64,000 nt of DNA from Citromicrobium bathyomarinum (GCA_001306305.2 CP155577.1:2959501-3023500); one strand, 5' to 3'; shown: positions 26,442 to 36,303, numbered from the stretch's first letter. A program made the numbers and translations. Notes: generated by a model not told the origin, from the letters alone.

Positions 26442-28130
26442 ATGCAAATTGAGGCAGCACTCGCGAGGGCCGGACTGTGGTTCGTCCTTCTCCTCCTGTC
26501 ATTGGCCGTGGCAGTCTCCGCCAAGGACGCCGGTTTTGCCGCGCACGCGGTGATCATCGGGATCGTCTCGTTCGCGATGATCTGGATAACCGCGGGCCGG
26601 TTCGATCCGGTCGGCGGCGGTCGCACGTTCTTCAAGATGCCCGAATCGCCGTCTCAATATGACGACGAGATCGTGCGCTGGGGTGCGATCGCAACGATGT
26701 TCTGGGGCGTTGTCGGCCTGCTCGCAGGCGTGTTCATCGCCTCGCAGATGGCCTTCCCCTGGCTCAACGTCGAACCCTACCTCAATTTCGGACGTCTGCG
26801 TCCGCTGCATACGTCGGCGGTGATCTTCGCCTTCGGCGGCAACGCGCTGCTCGCGACCAGCTTCTACGTGGTCCAGCGCACCTGCCGGACGCAGCTGGCA
26901 CTGCCCAGCCTCGCCCGGTTCGTGTTCTGGGGCTACCAGCTGTTCATCGTGCTCGCCGCGACCGGCTATCTGCTGGGTGTCACCCAGTCGAAGGAATATG
27001 CCGAGCCGGAATGGTACGTCGACCTGTGGCTGACGATCGTCTGGGTCGCCTATCTCGCGGTGTTCGTCGCCACGCTGCTCAAGCGCAACGAACCGCATAT
27101 CTACGTCGCCAACTGGTTCTACCTCGCCTTCATCGTGACAATCGCGATGCTGCACGTGGTCAACAACCTGGCGGTGCCGATCAGCTTCCTGGGTTCGCGC
27201 AGCTACAGCGCCTTCTCGGGCGTGCAGGATGCGCTGACCCAGTGGTGGTACGGCCATAACGCGGTCGGATTCTTCCTCACCGCGGGCTTCCTCGCGATGA
27301 TGTACTACTTCGTGCCCAAGCAGGCCGAACGTCCGATCTACAGCTATCGCCTGTCGATCATCCACTTCTGGTCGCTGATCTTCCTCTACATCTGGGCGGG
27401 TCCGCACCACCTCCACTACACCGCGCTGCCCGACTGGGCGCAGACGCTGGGGATGGTGTTCTCGATCATGCTGTGGATGCCCAGCTGGGGCGGGATGATC
27501 AACGGCCTGATGACCCTCAACGGGGCATGGGACAAGGTCCGCACCGATCCGATCATCCGGATGATGGTGATGGCGCTCGCCTTCTACGGAATGAGCACCT
27601 TCGAAGGCCCGATGCTGTCGATCAAGAGCGTCAACAGCCTGTCGCACTACACCGACTGGACCATCGGCCACGTCCACTCCGGCGCGCTGGGATGGAACGG
27701 GATGATCACCTTCGCCTGCCTGTACTACCTGTTCCCGCGGCTCTGGGGTCGTGAGCGGATGTACAGCCTGCGGATGATCAACTGGCACTTCTGGCTCGCG
27801 ACGCTGGGGATCGTCTTCTACGCCGCCAGCATGTGGGTGGCGGGCATCACCCAAGGCCTGATGTGGCGCGAATACGGGCCCGACGGCTACCTGGTGAACA
27901 GCTTCGCCGACACGGTCGCCGCGCTCCATCCGATGTTCATCATGCGGATGACCGGCGGGCTGCTGTACCTCTCGGGTGCACTGGTGATGAGCTACAACGT
28001 CTGGATGACGCTGGCAGGCAAGCTGCGCGACGAAGCGCCGATGACCAGCCCCAGCTACGACCCCGCCAAAGACAAGCCGATCGTCGGATCGCGGCCCGCC
28101 GCCCATCCCGACAGCGTGCCGGCCGAATAG
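26442..28130 (+). CDS. ccoN: cbb3-type cytochrome c oxidase subunit I
   Basis: Catalytic membrane subunit of the high-affinity terminal oxidase, 562 residues. Conserved haem-copper features are visible: [19 protein letters not shown] (low-spin haem ligand region), [21 protein letters not shown] (Cu-B His-Asn pattern of the cbb3 class), [15 protein letters not shown] (two further Cu-B histidines) and [17 protein letters not shown] (haem ligands). First gene of ccoNOQP. The Shine-Dalgarno is GGAAGGGG, before ATG 26442. Confidence 0.97.
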   Translation: MQIEAALARAGLWFVLLLLSLAVAVSAKDAGFAAHAVIIGIVSFAMIWITAGRFDPVGGGRTFFKMPESPSQYDDEIVRWGAIATMFWGVVGLLAGVFIASQMAFPWLNVEPYLNFGRLRPLHTSAVIFAFGGNALLATSFYVVQRTCRTQLALPSLARFVFWGYQLFIVLAATGYLLGVTQSKEYAEPEWYVDLWLTIVWVAYLAVFVATLLKRNEPHIYVANWFYLAFIVTIAMLHVVNNLAVPISFLGSRSYSAFSGVQDALTQWWYGHNAVGFFLTAGFLAMMYYFVPKQAERPIYSYRLSIIHFWSLIFLYIWAGPHHLHYTALPDWAQTLGMVFSIMLWMPSWGGMINGLMTLNGAWDKVRTDPIIRMMVMALAFYGMSTFEGPMLSIKSVNSLSHYTDWTIGHVHSGALGWNGMITFACLYYLFPRLWGRERMYSLRMINWHFWLATLGIVFYAASMWVAGITQGLMWREYGPDGYLVNSFADTVAALHPMFIMRMTGGLLYLSGALVMSYNVWMTLAGKLRDEAPMTSPSYDPAKDKPIVGSRPAAHPDSVPAE

Positions 28131-28139
28131 GAACCTGCG

Positions 28140-28886
28140 ATGAGCCTGACCGAAAAACACAAGAAGCTGGAACGCAACATCACGCTGCTCGCCGTGGCTA
28201 CCTTCGTGACGGTGGCGATCGGCGGGGTGGTGGAGATCGCACCGCTCTTCTGGATCGACAACACGATCGAGGAAGTCGACGGCGTGCGCCCCTACAGCCC
28301 GCTCGAACAGGCGGGGCGCGACATCTACATCCGCGAAGGGTGCTATTCGTGCCACAGCCAGATGATCCGCCCCTTCCGCGACGAAGTCGAACGCTACGGC
28401 CACTACAGCCTCGCGGCGGAAAGCATGTACGACCACCCCTTCCAGTGGGGATCGAAGCGGACCGGGCCGGATCTCGCCCGCGTGGGTGGCCGCTATTCGG
28501 ACGAATGGCACATCCAGCACCTGGAGAACCCGCAGAGCGTGGTGCCCGAGAGCATCATGCCCAAATACGGCTTCCTGAAAGAGCGTGACCTCAAGGTCGC
28601 CGATGCGAAGGCTATGCTCAAGGCGCTCAAGACCGTGGGCGTGCCCTATAGCGACCGCGATCTGGAGCAGGCCGAGGCCGATCTCTACGCGCAGGCCGAT
28701 CCCGACATTGCCGCGGGCGACCTGGCAGAGCGCTATCCCAAGGCGCAGATCCGCGACTTCGACGGCAACCCCGACCGGGTGACCGAGATGGATGCGCTGA
28801 TCGCCTACCTTCAGATGCTCGGCACGCTGGTCGATTTCGAAAGCGCCGCACCGTTCGAAGAGCTCGCTCAGGAGAAAGGCCGATGA
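28140..28886 (+). CDS. ccoO: cbb3-type cytochrome c oxidase mono-haem subunit II
   Basis: 248 residues with one N-terminal membrane anchor ([20 protein letters not shown]), then a c-type haem site CYSCH in [20 protein letters not shown] and the methionine ligand region. Passes electrons to CcoN. Nine bases after ccoN; overlaps ccoQ by ATGA. Confidence 0.97.
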   Translation: MSLTEKHKKLERNITLLAVATFVTVAIGGVVEIAPLFWIDNTIEEVDGVRPYSPLEQAGRDIYIREGCYSCHSQMIRPFRDEVERYGHYSLAAESMYDHPFQWGSKRTGPDLARVGGRYSDEWHIQHLENPQSVVPESIMPKYGFLKERDLKVADAKAMLKALKTVGVPYSDRDLEQAEADLYAQADPDIAAGDLAERYPKAQIRDFDGNPDRVTEMDALIAYLQMLGTLVDFESAAPFEELAQEKGR

Positions 28887-29047
28887 CCTTCTACGAAGAG
28901 CTGCGTCACTTCGCGGACAGCTTCGGCCTGATGGCCATGCTGCTGTTCTACCTTCTCCTGTGCCTGTGGCCGTTCCGGCCCGGCGCCAAGCGCCGCATCA
29001 ACAAGGCAGCCCATTCGATTTTCGAGGATCAGACCGATGGCAAATAA
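28883..29047 (+). CDS. ccoQ: cbb3-type cytochrome c oxidase small subunit CcoQ
   Basis: 54 residues: [20 protein letters not shown], a single membrane helix continuing [15 protein letters not shown] and a basic cytoplasmic tail. This is the usual CcoQ size and layout; CcoQ stabilises the complex. Its ATG overlaps the ccoO stop (ATGA) and its 3' end overlaps ccoP by 11 bases. Confidence 0.9.
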   Translation: MTFYEELRHFADSFGLMAMLLFYLLLCLWPFRPGAKRRINKAAHSIFEDQTDGK

Positions 29048-29942
29048 GCGCATCGACGAACCCACCGGCACCGAAACCGTCGGCCATGAGTGGGACGGTA
29101 TCGAGGAGCTTAACACGCCCCTGCCCCGCTGGTGGCTGTGGACCTTCTACCTCACGATCATCTTCGCGATCATCTACGTCATCCTCTATCCGGCATGGCC
29201 GATGGTCGACAAGGCGACCGAGGGCGTGCTCGGCTGGTCGAGCCGCGGCCAGCTGGCCGAAAAGATGAGCGCTGCCGAGCAGGCCCAGCAGGGCTTCCGT
29301 GATCAGCTGGCGAATATCCCGATCGAACGCCTGCCGGACGACAGCGCGCTGATGGCGCGGGCAGTCGCCGGCGGACAGGCGGCCTTCAAGGTCCATTGCA
29401 CCCAGTGCCACGGCTCGGGCGGTGCGGGCGACCAGCAGCTGGGCTACCCCAACCTCAACGACGATGCCTGGCTGTGGGGCGGTGACCTGAAGGCGATCGA
29501 GTACACGATCACCCACGGGATTCGCTGGCCGGACGACGACGAGACCCGCTTCAGCCAGATGCCTCCGTTCGAAGGCGCGCTGGACGATGCCCAGATCAAT
29601 GCAGTGATCGACCACGTCCTCTCGCTCAGCGGCAAGGCCCAGCCCAACGCCGCCGGAGCGCAGATCTTCGGCGATAACTGCGCCGCCTGCCACGGCCCGC
29701 AGGGTAAGGGCGGACGCGATGTGGGCGCGCCCAACCTGAGCGATGCGATCTGGCTGCGCGGCAGCGAACGCTCGGCCCTGCAGCGTCAGATCCTCAATCC
29801 TCGCATGGGCGTGATGCCCGCCTGGGGCGAGAGGCTCGATCCGGTGACGATCAAGATGCTCGCCGCCTATGTCCATTCGCTCGGGGGAGGCGAAGACTTC
29901 GTAGAGGTCGCGGAAGATCCCGAGGTGGAGGTCGATGAATAG
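29037..29942 (+). CDS. ccoP: cbb3-type cytochrome c oxidase di-haem subunit III
   Basis: 301 residues. The N-terminal region has EWDGIEELNTPLPRWW, a CcoP hallmark, followed by one membrane helix. Two c-type haem sites follow: CTQCHGSGGAG and CAACHGPQGKGG, each with a downstream methionine (FSQMPPFEG and GVMPAWGER). Receives electrons from soluble cytochromes. Overlaps ccoQ by 11 and ccoG by 8 bases. Confidence 0.97.
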   Translation: MANKRIDEPTGTETVGHEWDGIEELNTPLPRWWLWTFYLTIIFAIIYVILYPAWPMVDKATEGVLGWSSRGQLAEKMSAAEQAQQGFRDQLANIPIERLPDDSALMARAVAGGQAAFKVHCTQCHGSGGAGDQQLGYPNLNDDAWLWGGDLKAIEYTITHGIRWPDDDETRFSQMPPFEGALDDAQINAVIDHVLSLSGKAQPNAAGAQIFGDNCAACHGPQGKGGRDVGAPNLSDAIWLRGSERSALQRQILNPRMGVMPAWGERLDPVTIKMLAAYVHSLGGGEDFVEVAEDPEVEVDE

Positions 29943-31515
29943 CCCTGAGAACTCTAACAAGGACCGCGACTGGTCGGTCGTGCTGAAAGACGGGGTCGCC
30001 AAGACCAACGAGCCCGTCTCCAGCGCCACCGCCTCGACCGGAGCGCCCACCCACCGGCACGAACCGCACGAGCCGCCGCGCACGCAGATGCCCGAAAAGC
30101 TCTACGAGAAGCGCAAGGCGGTTCATAACAAGCGGATCGACGGGCCTTTCCGCCGCTTCAAGTGGTTCGTGATGTTCGTCACCCTGGCGATCTATTACGT
30201 CACCCCGTGGATCCGCTGGGATCGCGGGCCCTTCGCCCCCGATCAGGCGGTGCTGGTCGATCTGGCCAACCGCCGCTTCTACATGTTCGGGATCGAGATC
30301 TGGCCGCACGAATTCTACTTCGTCGCGGGTCTGCTGATCATGGCCGGGATCGGGCTGTTCCTGGTCACCAGCGCGGTCGGCCGTGCGTGGTGCGGCTATG
30401 CCTGCCCGCAGACCGTATGGACCGACCTGTTCCAGCATATCGACCGCTTCGTCGACGGCGATCGCAACGCGCGTGCCCGGCTCGACAAGGCTCCCTGGGG
30501 GCCAAAGAAGATCGCGCGGCGCGCGTTCAAATGGTCGATCTACCTCCTCATCAGCCTGGCGACGGGCGGGGCGTGGATTCTCTACTTCGCCGATGCGCCG
30601 ACGCTGTTTCAGGACTTCTTCACGCTGCAGGCGCCGATGGTCGCCTACGCGACCGTGGGTATCCTCACGCTGACCACCTTCACGCTGGGCGGCTTCATGC
30701 GCGAACAGGTGTGCATCTACATGTGCCCCTGGCCGCGTATCCAGAGCGCGATGCTCGACGAGAAATCGCTGATCGTCACCTATAAGGACTGGCGCGGAGA
30801 GCCACGTGGCAGCCTGAAGAAGGCGAAGAAGGACCCCGAGCATTTCGGCGACTGCATCGACTGCAACCAGTGCGTCGCGGTGTGTCCCACGGGGATCGAC
30901 ATCCGCGAGGGGCCGCAGATCGGCTGCATCACCTGCGCGCTGTGCATCGATGCGTGCGACCGGGTGATGAAGGATATTGGCCGCCCGCGCGGGCTGATCG
31001 ACTACGCCACGCTGGAGGACTGCCGCGAGGAAGCGCTGGGCCACCCCGCAAAGCCCGTCTGGAAGACGCTGCTGCGCCCGCGCACCCTGATCTACTTCGG
31101 TGTGTGGGGCGCGATCGGTGCCGCCCTGCTGTTCGCGCTGGGCACGCGTACTCACACCGATCTGACAGTCTCGCCAGACCGCAATCCGCCGTACATGCTG
31201 ATGAGCGACGGATCGATCCGCAATTCCTACACGCTGAAGCTGCGCAATATGGAAAGCCGCCCGCGCGAGATGGTTGTCGCGATCGAAGGGCTGCCGGGCG
31301 GGAAGATGTGGACCGACACCATCGGCGCCGATGAAGCCGCCGCCACGCAGAGCTTCAACGTACCCGCCGACCAGATCCGCACCGTGCGGGCCTATGTCGT
31401 CGCACCCAAGGATGCGACCTCGCGCGAGTTCACCTTCCGGCTGACCTCGCAGGACGAGCAGCGCGAAACCGACACCGTCGAAACCCGCTTCGACGCCCCT
31501 GCAGGAGGATCATGA
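29935..31515 (+). CDS. ccoG: cytochrome oxidase maturation ferredoxin-like protein CcoG (FixG/RdxA)
   Basis: 526 residues. Several membrane helices, the WCGYACPQTVWTDLFQ motif and a pair of 4Fe-4S sites CIDCNQCVAVCPTGIDIREG and CITCALCIDACD. A C-terminal periplasmic Ig-like domain follows. CcoG reduces copper(II) for cbb3 assembly. Its start overlaps ccoP by 8 bases and its stop overlaps ccoH. Confidence 0.95.
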   Translation: MNSPENSNKDRDWSVVLKDGVAKTNEPVSSATASTGAPTHRHEPHEPPRTQMPEKLYEKRKAVHNKRIDGPFRRFKWFVMFVTLAIYYVTPWIRWDRGPFAPDQAVLVDLANRRFYMFGIEIWPHEFYFVAGLLIMAGIGLFLVTSAVGRAWCGYACPQTVWTDLFQHIDRFVDGDRNARARLDKAPWGPKKIARRAFKWSIYLLISLATGGAWILYFADAPTLFQDFFTLQAPMVAYATVGILTLTTFTLGGFMREQVCIYMCPWPRIQSAMLDEKSLIVTYKDWRGEPRGSLKKAKKDPEHFGDCIDCNQCVAVCPTGIDIREGPQIGCITCALCIDACDRVMKDIGRPRGLIDYATLEDCREEALGHPAKPVWKTLLRPRTLIYFGVWGAIGAALLFALGTRTHTDLTVSPDRNPPYMLMSDGSIRNSYTLKLRNMESRPREMVVAIEGLPGGKMWTDTIGADEAAATQSFNVPADQIRTVRAYVVAPKDATSREFTFRLTSQDEQRETDTVETRFDAPAGGS

Positions 31516-31958
31516 TGCGCGAATTTACCGGCAAGCACATGGCGGGCGTGATGGTCGCCGGCTTCGGCATCGTGGTCGCGGTCAATTTCTACATGGCCTC
31601 GCTCGCCACCAACGGCTTCGGCGGTGTGGTGGTCGAAAATTCCTACGTCGCCAGCCAGAAATATAACGGATGGCTGGCGGAGGCCGCGCGGCAGGAAGCG
31701 ACCGGGTGGCAGCTCGACGCGAGCCGCACGGAGGATGGGCTGGTGGTGGTCGAGACGCAGAACGCGCCCGAGACCGCGATGCTGACCGCGGTCGCGCGCC
31801 ACCCGCTGGGGAAGAAGACCACCCGCACCCTCGCCTTCACCCGGCAAGATGATGGCCGCTTCATCGCGAACCAGCCGCTCGACGCGGGACGCTGGACGCT
31901 GCGGATGACCCTCTCCGACGGGGATCGCAAACGGGTGATCGAGGCACCGCTGTCGTGA
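31512..31958 (+). CDS. ccoH: cbb3 oxidase assembly protein CcoH (FixH)
   Basis: 148 residues with one N-terminal membrane helix (HMAGVMVAGFGIVVAVNFYM) and a periplasmic beta-rich domain, the FixH layout. The sequence NSYVASQKYNGWLAEAARQE is typical. GGAGGAT precedes two adjacent ATGs (31512 and 31515); the first is used. GTGA overlap with ccoI. Confidence 0.92.
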   Translation: MMREFTGKHMAGVMVAGFGIVVAVNFYMASLATNGFGGVVVENSYVASQKYNGWLAEAARQEATGWQLDASRTEDGLVVVETQNAPETAMLTAVARHPLGKKTTRTLAFTRQDDGRFIANQPLDAGRWTLRMTLSDGDRKRVIEAPLS

Positions 31959-34102
31959 ACACCTCCGTCGACGCGCCGCCAACCGTGCCGACCGCGCCCA
32001 GCGCGGCGGATGCCCCGACCAGCCTGCAGACGACGCGGCTGACCGTGCCGGGGATGCGCTGCGCCGGGTGCATCTCCAAGGTGGAGCGCGGGCTGCTGGC
32101 GCTCGACGGCGTATCCGCAGCGCGGGTCAACCTCTCGGCCAAGCGGGTGACGGTCGATCACTCGGAAACGCTCGACGATCTGGCGCTGGTCGACGCGCTG
32201 GAGCGGATCGGGTTCGAAGCGCAGGCGATCGAAAGTCCCACCGCCCAGCCCGCCCCGCCCGACCGCGAACTGACCAAGGCGCTGGCGGTGGCAGGCTTCG
32301 GCATGATGAACATCATGCTGCTGTCGGTCAGCGTATGGTCCGGAGCCGACGGCGCCACGCGCGAGCTGTTCCACTGGCTTTCCGCGCTGATCGCGCTGCC
32401 GGTGATCGCCTATGCCGGGCGGCCCTTCTTCGGCTCTGCGCTCACCGCGCTGCGCCACGGGCGGACCAATATGGATGTGCCGATCTCGATCGGCGTACTG
32501 CTCGCCACCGGGCTCAGCCTCTACGAGACCGCGACCGGGGGCGAGAACGCCTTTTTCGACGGCGCGACCATGCTGCTGTTCTTCCTGCTCGCGGGCCGCG
32601 CGCTCGATGCCGCGATGCGCAACCGCACGCGCGCAGGCATCGCCTCTCTGCTGAGCCGGATGGGCCGCCACGCGACAATCCTGCTGCCCGACGGATCGAC
32701 CCGCCGGCTGAGTGCCGAAGAGCTGGAACCGGGGATGACCATGCTGGTCGCCGCAGGCGATGCGCTGGCCGCCGACGGCACGATCGAGGCCGGGACCAGC
32801 GCGATCGATAACGCCATGCTGACCGGCGAGAGCACGCCGGAGGATGTCTCCATCGGGCAGAGCGTCCATGCGGGCGCGGTCAATCTGCTCGCGCCGATCC
32901 GGGTGCGGATCACCGCCGCCGCGCAGGACACCGCGATCGCGGAGATCGCGCGGCTGATGGACGAGGCCGGGCAATCGCGCAGCCGCTATGTGCGGATCGC
33001 GGACCGTGCCTCGCGCCTCTATGCCCCGGTGGTCCACACGCTCGCCCTGCTCGCCTTCGTCGGCTGGATGATCGCAGGCGCAGGCTGGCACCAGTCGCTG
33101 GTGATCGCCATCGCGGTGCTGATCATCACCTGTCCGTGCGCAATGGGGCTGGCCGTGCCCGCCGCGCAGGTCGTCGCATCGGGCGCGCTGCTGAAGAAGG
33201 GCCTGCTGGTGAAGGACGGCAGCGCGCTGGAACGGCTGGCAGAGGCCGATATCGCGGTGTTCGACAAGACCGGCACTCTGACCCTGGGAGAGCCCGTTGC
33301 AGAGCTTGCGCATGTCGATGAGCATGCCCTGCCTGTCGCGCTCGCGCTCGCGCTGTCGAGCCACCATCCGCTCAGCCGCGCGCTGACCAAGGCGCTCACC
33401 GCGCAGGGCGTGAAGCCTGCGGCCATCAGCCAACCCGAAGAGATCGCGGGCGAAGGCGTGTTCGCCATGTTCGACGGGCAGCGCGTCAGCCTGACCCGTC
33501 CGCTGGGCGATGGCGGCGCGACCGCGACCGAATTGCGGATCGCCAGACAGTGCTGGACCATCCCCTTCCACGACGCGCTGCGTCCCGATGCGGCCGACGC
33601 CATTGTGCGGATCGCGGCGGCGGGGCTCGATAGCCGGATCATCTCCGGCGATGCGGACACGGTCGTCTCCGGCGTCGCGGCGGACCTCGGCATCAGCGGG
33701 CACGGGCGCGTCTCCCCCCAGGCGAAGCTGGCCGAGCTGGAGCGTCTGAAGGCCGAGGGTAAACGACCGCTGATGGTCGGCGACGGGCTGAACGACGGGC
33801 CGGCGCTGGCCGCCGCCCATGTCTCGATCGCGCCGGGTACGGCCAGCGACGTGAGCCAGCAGGCCGCCGACGCTGTGTTCGTGGGCGAGCGGCTGATGCC
33901 GGTCGCGCTCGCGGTGGTCGCCGCGCAGCGCACGATGCGGGTCGTGCGGCAGAACTTCGGCTTCGCGATCGCCTACAACATGCTCGCCATTCCGCTGGCG
34001 CTGGCCGGGCTCGTGACCCCGTTGATCGCGGCGATCGCCATGTCGATCAGCTCGCTGGTGGTGGTTGCCAATTCGCTTCGGCTGGCACGGGCAGCGCGAT
34101 GA
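31955..34102 (+). CDS. ccoI: copper-exporting P1B-type ATPase CcoI (FixI)
   Basis: 715 residues. The N-terminal metal-binding domain has GMRCAGCISKVERG, membrane helix 6 carries the CPC motif (IITCPCAMGLAVPAA), the phosphorylation site is DKTGTLTLGEP, and the hinge is GDGLNDGPALAAA. Within a cco operon this is the CcoI type that supplies copper for CcoN assembly, rather than copper-resistance CopA. Start GTG at 31955 overlaps the ccoH stop; stop overlaps ccoS. Confidence 0.95.
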   Translation: MNTSVDAPPTVPTAPSAADAPTSLQTTRLTVPGMRCAGCISKVERGLLALDGVSAARVNLSAKRVTVDHSETLDDLALVDALERIGFEAQAIESPTAQPAPPDRELTKALAVAGFGMMNIMLLSVSVWSGADGATRELFHWLSALIALPVIAYAGRPFFGSALTALRHGRTNMDVPISIGVLLATGLSLYETATGGENAFFDGATMLLFFLLAGRALDAAMRNRTRAGIASLLSRMGRHATILLPDGSTRRLSAEELEPGMTMLVAAGDALAADGTIEAGTSAIDNAMLTGESTPEDVSIGQSVHAGAVNLLAPIRVRITAAAQDTAIAEIARLMDEAGQSRSRYVRIADRASRLYAPVVHTLALLAFVGWMIAGAGWHQSLVIAIAVLIITCPCAMGLAVPAAQVVASGALLKKGLLVKDGSALERLAEADIAVFDKTGTLTLGEPVAELAHVDEHALPVALALALSSHHPLSRALTKALTAQGVKPAAISQPEEIAGEGVFAMFDGQRVSLTRPLGDGGATATELRIARQCWTIPFHDALRPDAADAIVRIAAAGLDSRIISGDADTVVSGVAADLGISGHGRVSPQAKLAELERLKAEGKRPLMVGDGLNDGPALAAAHVSIAPGTASDVSQQAADAVFVGERLMPVALAVVAAQRTMRVVRQNFGFAIAYNMLAIPLALAGLVTPLIAAIAMSISSLVVVANSLRLARAAR

Positions 34103-34287
34103 GCGGGCTCACCTTCCTGATCCCGATCGCACTGGCGATGGGGGGCATCGGCCTTGCCGCGTTCTTCTGGGCGGTGGGCAATGGCCAGTACGACGACATG
34201 GACGGGGCGGCGAACCGCATTCTGATCGACGAGGAACCCGGCGATCAGGATCGCGGCAATGGGGAGCGCACCGATGATCAGGCCTGA
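34099..34287 (+). CDS. ccoS: cbb3 oxidase assembly protein CcoS
   Basis: 62 residues with one N-terminal helix (LTFLIPIALAMGGIGLAAFFWAV split by Gly) and the CcoS signature WAVGNGQYDDMDGAANRIL. Required for cofactor insertion into CcoN. ATGA overlap with ccoI; overlaps the next small gene by 14 bases. Confidence 0.9.
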   Translation: MSGLTFLIPIALAMGGIGLAAFFWAVGNGQYDDMDGAANRILIDEEPGDQDRGNGERTDDQA

Positions 34288-34504
34288 CTGGCTGCTCCTG
34301 ATCGGCCTCGCCCCGATGATGCTCGGCCCTCTGCCCGGCGGCGGCGATTCGATCACCGCGCAGCTGTGCAGCGGCGGCGTGATCCGGATTCCGGTCGATG
34401 GAGATGAGCCAGATCAGGTGCCCGAGCAGCCCTGCTTCAAAGCGTGTCACGCGGGCAATTGCCGCAAACGCTCGGACAAGGGCGACACTCTCGAACTCGA
34501 GTAA
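34274..34504 (+). CDS. small exported Cys-containing protein of the cco operon
   Basis: 76 residues. The N-terminus MIRPDWLLLIGLAPMMLG is a short signal or membrane segment. The mature part has one upstream cysteine (TAQLCSGG) and the cluster C-x3-C-H-x3-C (CFKACHAGNC), a possible metal or redox site. Shine-Dalgarno GGGGAG at 34261-34266 lies 7 bases before the ATG. It overlaps ccoS by 14 bases, so it is part of the operon. Family not recognised. Confidence 0.65.
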   Translation: MIRPDWLLLIGLAPMMLGPLPGGGDSITAQLCSGGVIRIPVDGDEPDQVPEQPCFKACHAGNCRKRSDKGDTLELE

Positions 34505-34516
34505 AGGAGAACGCGG

Positions 34517-34774
34517 ATGCCGCCGTGGCTTTTGCCTGCGCTGATGGGCTCGCTTGCGACGACCAGCCTGATCGCGGGTATCTGGCTGCTGCTGCATCTG
34601 CCGGATGTGGCGCGGATTTTCGCTGGCGCTGGGCGCGGCGTGATTATTCGCAATTCGGGCAGGAAATATGCCTCTCACGGGGCCGTATGGCTCGCGCTGA
34701 TCCTGTTCCACGGCGGATGGATCGCCTGTCTGGCGCTGTGGATCTTCGTGATCGGCAGCGATAGCGCTGCTTGA
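34517..34774 (+). CDS. small two-helix membrane protein after cco operon
   Basis: 85 residues with two hydrophobic segments (LPALMGSLATTSLIAGIWLL and VWLALILFHGGWIACLALWI) separated by a short polar loop. No family recognised. AGGAGA lies at the stop of the preceding gene. Last gene before the hairpin at 34775, so probably the operon end. Confidence 0.6.
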   Translation: MPPWLLPALMGSLATTSLIAGIWLLLHLPDVARIFAGAGRGVIIRNSGRKYASHGAVWLALILFHGGWIACLALWIFVIGSDSAA

Positions 34775-34801
34775 GCGGACCGGCCACGCGGGCCGGTCCG
34801 C
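34775..34801. terminator. bidirectional hairpin terminator between cco operon and hemN
   Basis: GCGGACCGGCC at 34775-34785 pairs perfectly with GGCCGGTCCGC at 34791-34801 around a 5-base loop. It lies in the 38-base gap between two convergent stops. No long T-run. Confidence 0.7.
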
Positions 34802-34812
34802 ACCAGTCTTCC

Positions 34813-36126
34813 TCACACAGCCGAGCTGAACTGGCGCGCCGACACCGTGCGATAGGGATCGAACAGCGCCGCGATGGTGCGCGCATAGGGCAGGCCGTCG
34901 GGCTCGATCGAGAGCCACTCGCGATCGATATGCGCCAGCCCGCGATCGATGAAGGGCGTCAGTCGCGGGGTCACTTCGGCCAGCAGGCGCGAACCCACGC
35001 GGCTGCGCCCGTCGCACAGCAGCCGCTCGATGATAGCCCCGCGATAGCGGTCGTCGGCAGAGCGGTGGATGCCGCGGGTCACGGTCAGCTGACCATCGCC
35101 CGCCTTCATCCGGTAGCGGCCGGAATTCTTCTCGTTCTGCGCGAGCAGGCCGGGGAAGCTGCTGATCGCCGAGGCGCCCAGCCCGATCAGCACATCGCTG
35201 GGGTCATCGGTGAAGCCCTGAAAATTACGCCGCACCCGGCCACTGGTGGCCGCCGCCGCTAGCGGATCGCTGCCCGCCTTGGCAAAGTGATCGAAGCCCA
35301 CGGGCACATAGCCATGGGTAAGGAAATAACCGAAGCCTGCCGAGGCCATCGCGAAGCGCTGATCCCGGTCGGGCAGGTTGGTCGCATCGATCACGCGCTG
35401 CCGCGCGACGATATGCGGCACATGCGCATATCCGAACAGCGCGACCCGGTCCGCACCCAGCACGCGGGTGCGGTGCATCGAATCCTCCAGATCATCGAGC
35501 GTCTGGCCCGGCAGGCCGTACATCAGATCGAAGTTGATCGAGCTGACGCCCGCCTCGCGCAGCCAGTCGACCGTCTGCACGATCAGCTCTTCGGGCTGGA
35601 CCCGGCCGATCGCCTGCTGGCAATGCTCAGCAAAGGTCTGCACGCCCAGACTGGCCCGCTCCACCCCCACGGCGGCGAGCACCTGCGCCCATTCGCGGCT
35701 CATCGTGCGCGGGTCGAGTTCAATCGAGAAGACCGGATCGTCGATCTCGAACTGGATCGTCAGCGCATCGATCAGGCGCAGGAATTCGACCGGCGCGATC
35801 GCATTGGGGCTGCCCCCGCCAAAGGCGATCCGGCGCACGCGAGTGCCCCGGGGCAGCAGCGCGGCGACCGTCTCGATCTCGCGATGAAGCGCGCGCAGGT
35901 AGCTTTCGAGCCGCTTGCGCTTGTTCGCCTTGCCCGTGTTGCAACCGCAGTAGAAGCAGATCTGCTCGCAGAACGGGATATGGAGGTAGAGCGATACGTC
36001 CCCCTCCGTCCGCTCCAGCGCGGTGCGATAATGGCAGGCCGGCAGGACGTCGAAGTCCGCCGCGGTCGGATAGCTGGTGTAACGCGGCACGGGCGTTTCC
36101 AGCAGTTCGGGATGATAAGGCCACAT
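34813..36126 (-). CDS. hemN: oxygen-independent coproporphyrinogen III dehydrogenase
   Basis: 437 residues. The radical SAM cluster is C-x3-C-x2-C plus an extra Cys (HIPFCEQICFYCGCNTGKAN), the HemN hallmark, and GGGSPNAI follows. The start region YPTAADF and the C-terminal winged region fit the true HemN class. It makes protoporphyrinogen without oxygen, matching the neighbouring BchE and cbb3 oxidase. A weaker FNR-type box lies 36 bases upstream. Confidence 0.94.
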   Translation of the reverse strand: MWPYHPELLETPVPRYTSYPTAADFDVLPACHYRTALERTEGDVSLYLHIPFCEQICFYCGCNTGKANKRKRLESYLRALHREIETVAALLPRGTRVRRIAFGGGSPNAIAPVEFLRLIDALTIQFEIDDPVFSIELDPRTMSREWAQVLAAVGVERASLGVQTFAEHCQQAIGRVQPEELIVQTVDWLREAGVSSINFDLMYGLPGQTLDDLEDSMHRTRVLGADRVALFGYAHVPHIVARQRVIDATNLPDRDQRFAMASAGFGYFLTHGYVPVGFDHFAKAGSDPLAAAATSGRVRRNFQGFTDDPSDVLIGLGASAISSFPGLLAQNEKNSGRYRMKAGDGQLTVTRGIHRSADDRYRGAIIERLLCDGRSRVGSRLLAEVTPRLTPFIDRGLAHIDREWLSIEPDGLPYARTIAALFDPYRTVSARQFSSAV

Positions 36127-36161
36127 GGCGGTGCAGCCTAGTCATACGCGGCAATGCGTCT

Positions 36162-36175
36162 TTGCGCTGGATCAA
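36162..36175. promoter_or_regulatory. imperfect FNR-type box upstream of hemN
   Basis: TTGCGCTGGATCAA: one perfect ATCAA half-site and a degenerate TTGCG half-site, 36 bases before the hemN start on the minus strand. Eight of the ten consensus positions match. Confidence 0.5.
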
Positions 36176-36206
36176 TTTTGCGCGGAATTCCGACGAATTG
36201 TCATTC

Positions 36207-36220
36207 TTGATCTGGGTCAA
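36207..36220. promoter_or_regulatory. FNR-type box upstream of ompW
   Basis: TTGATCTGGGTCAA: nine of ten consensus positions in TTGAT-N4-ATCAA. It lies 83 bases before the ompW start in the divergent hemN-ompW region, so it could act on either gene. Confidence 0.72.
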
Positions 36221-36303
36221 TGCAGCGCAGCGCCGACGGGCCCATCTCTCCCCTCGCCGCCCGGACGGGGCGGCTGACATGGAATGCAAGAAGGATCGAA
36301 GAG

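Noticed and set aside
31955-34102. Copper-resistance CopA as identity of the P-type ATPase
   Set aside because: Position between ccoH and ccoS with overlapping codons fits CcoI/FixI instead.
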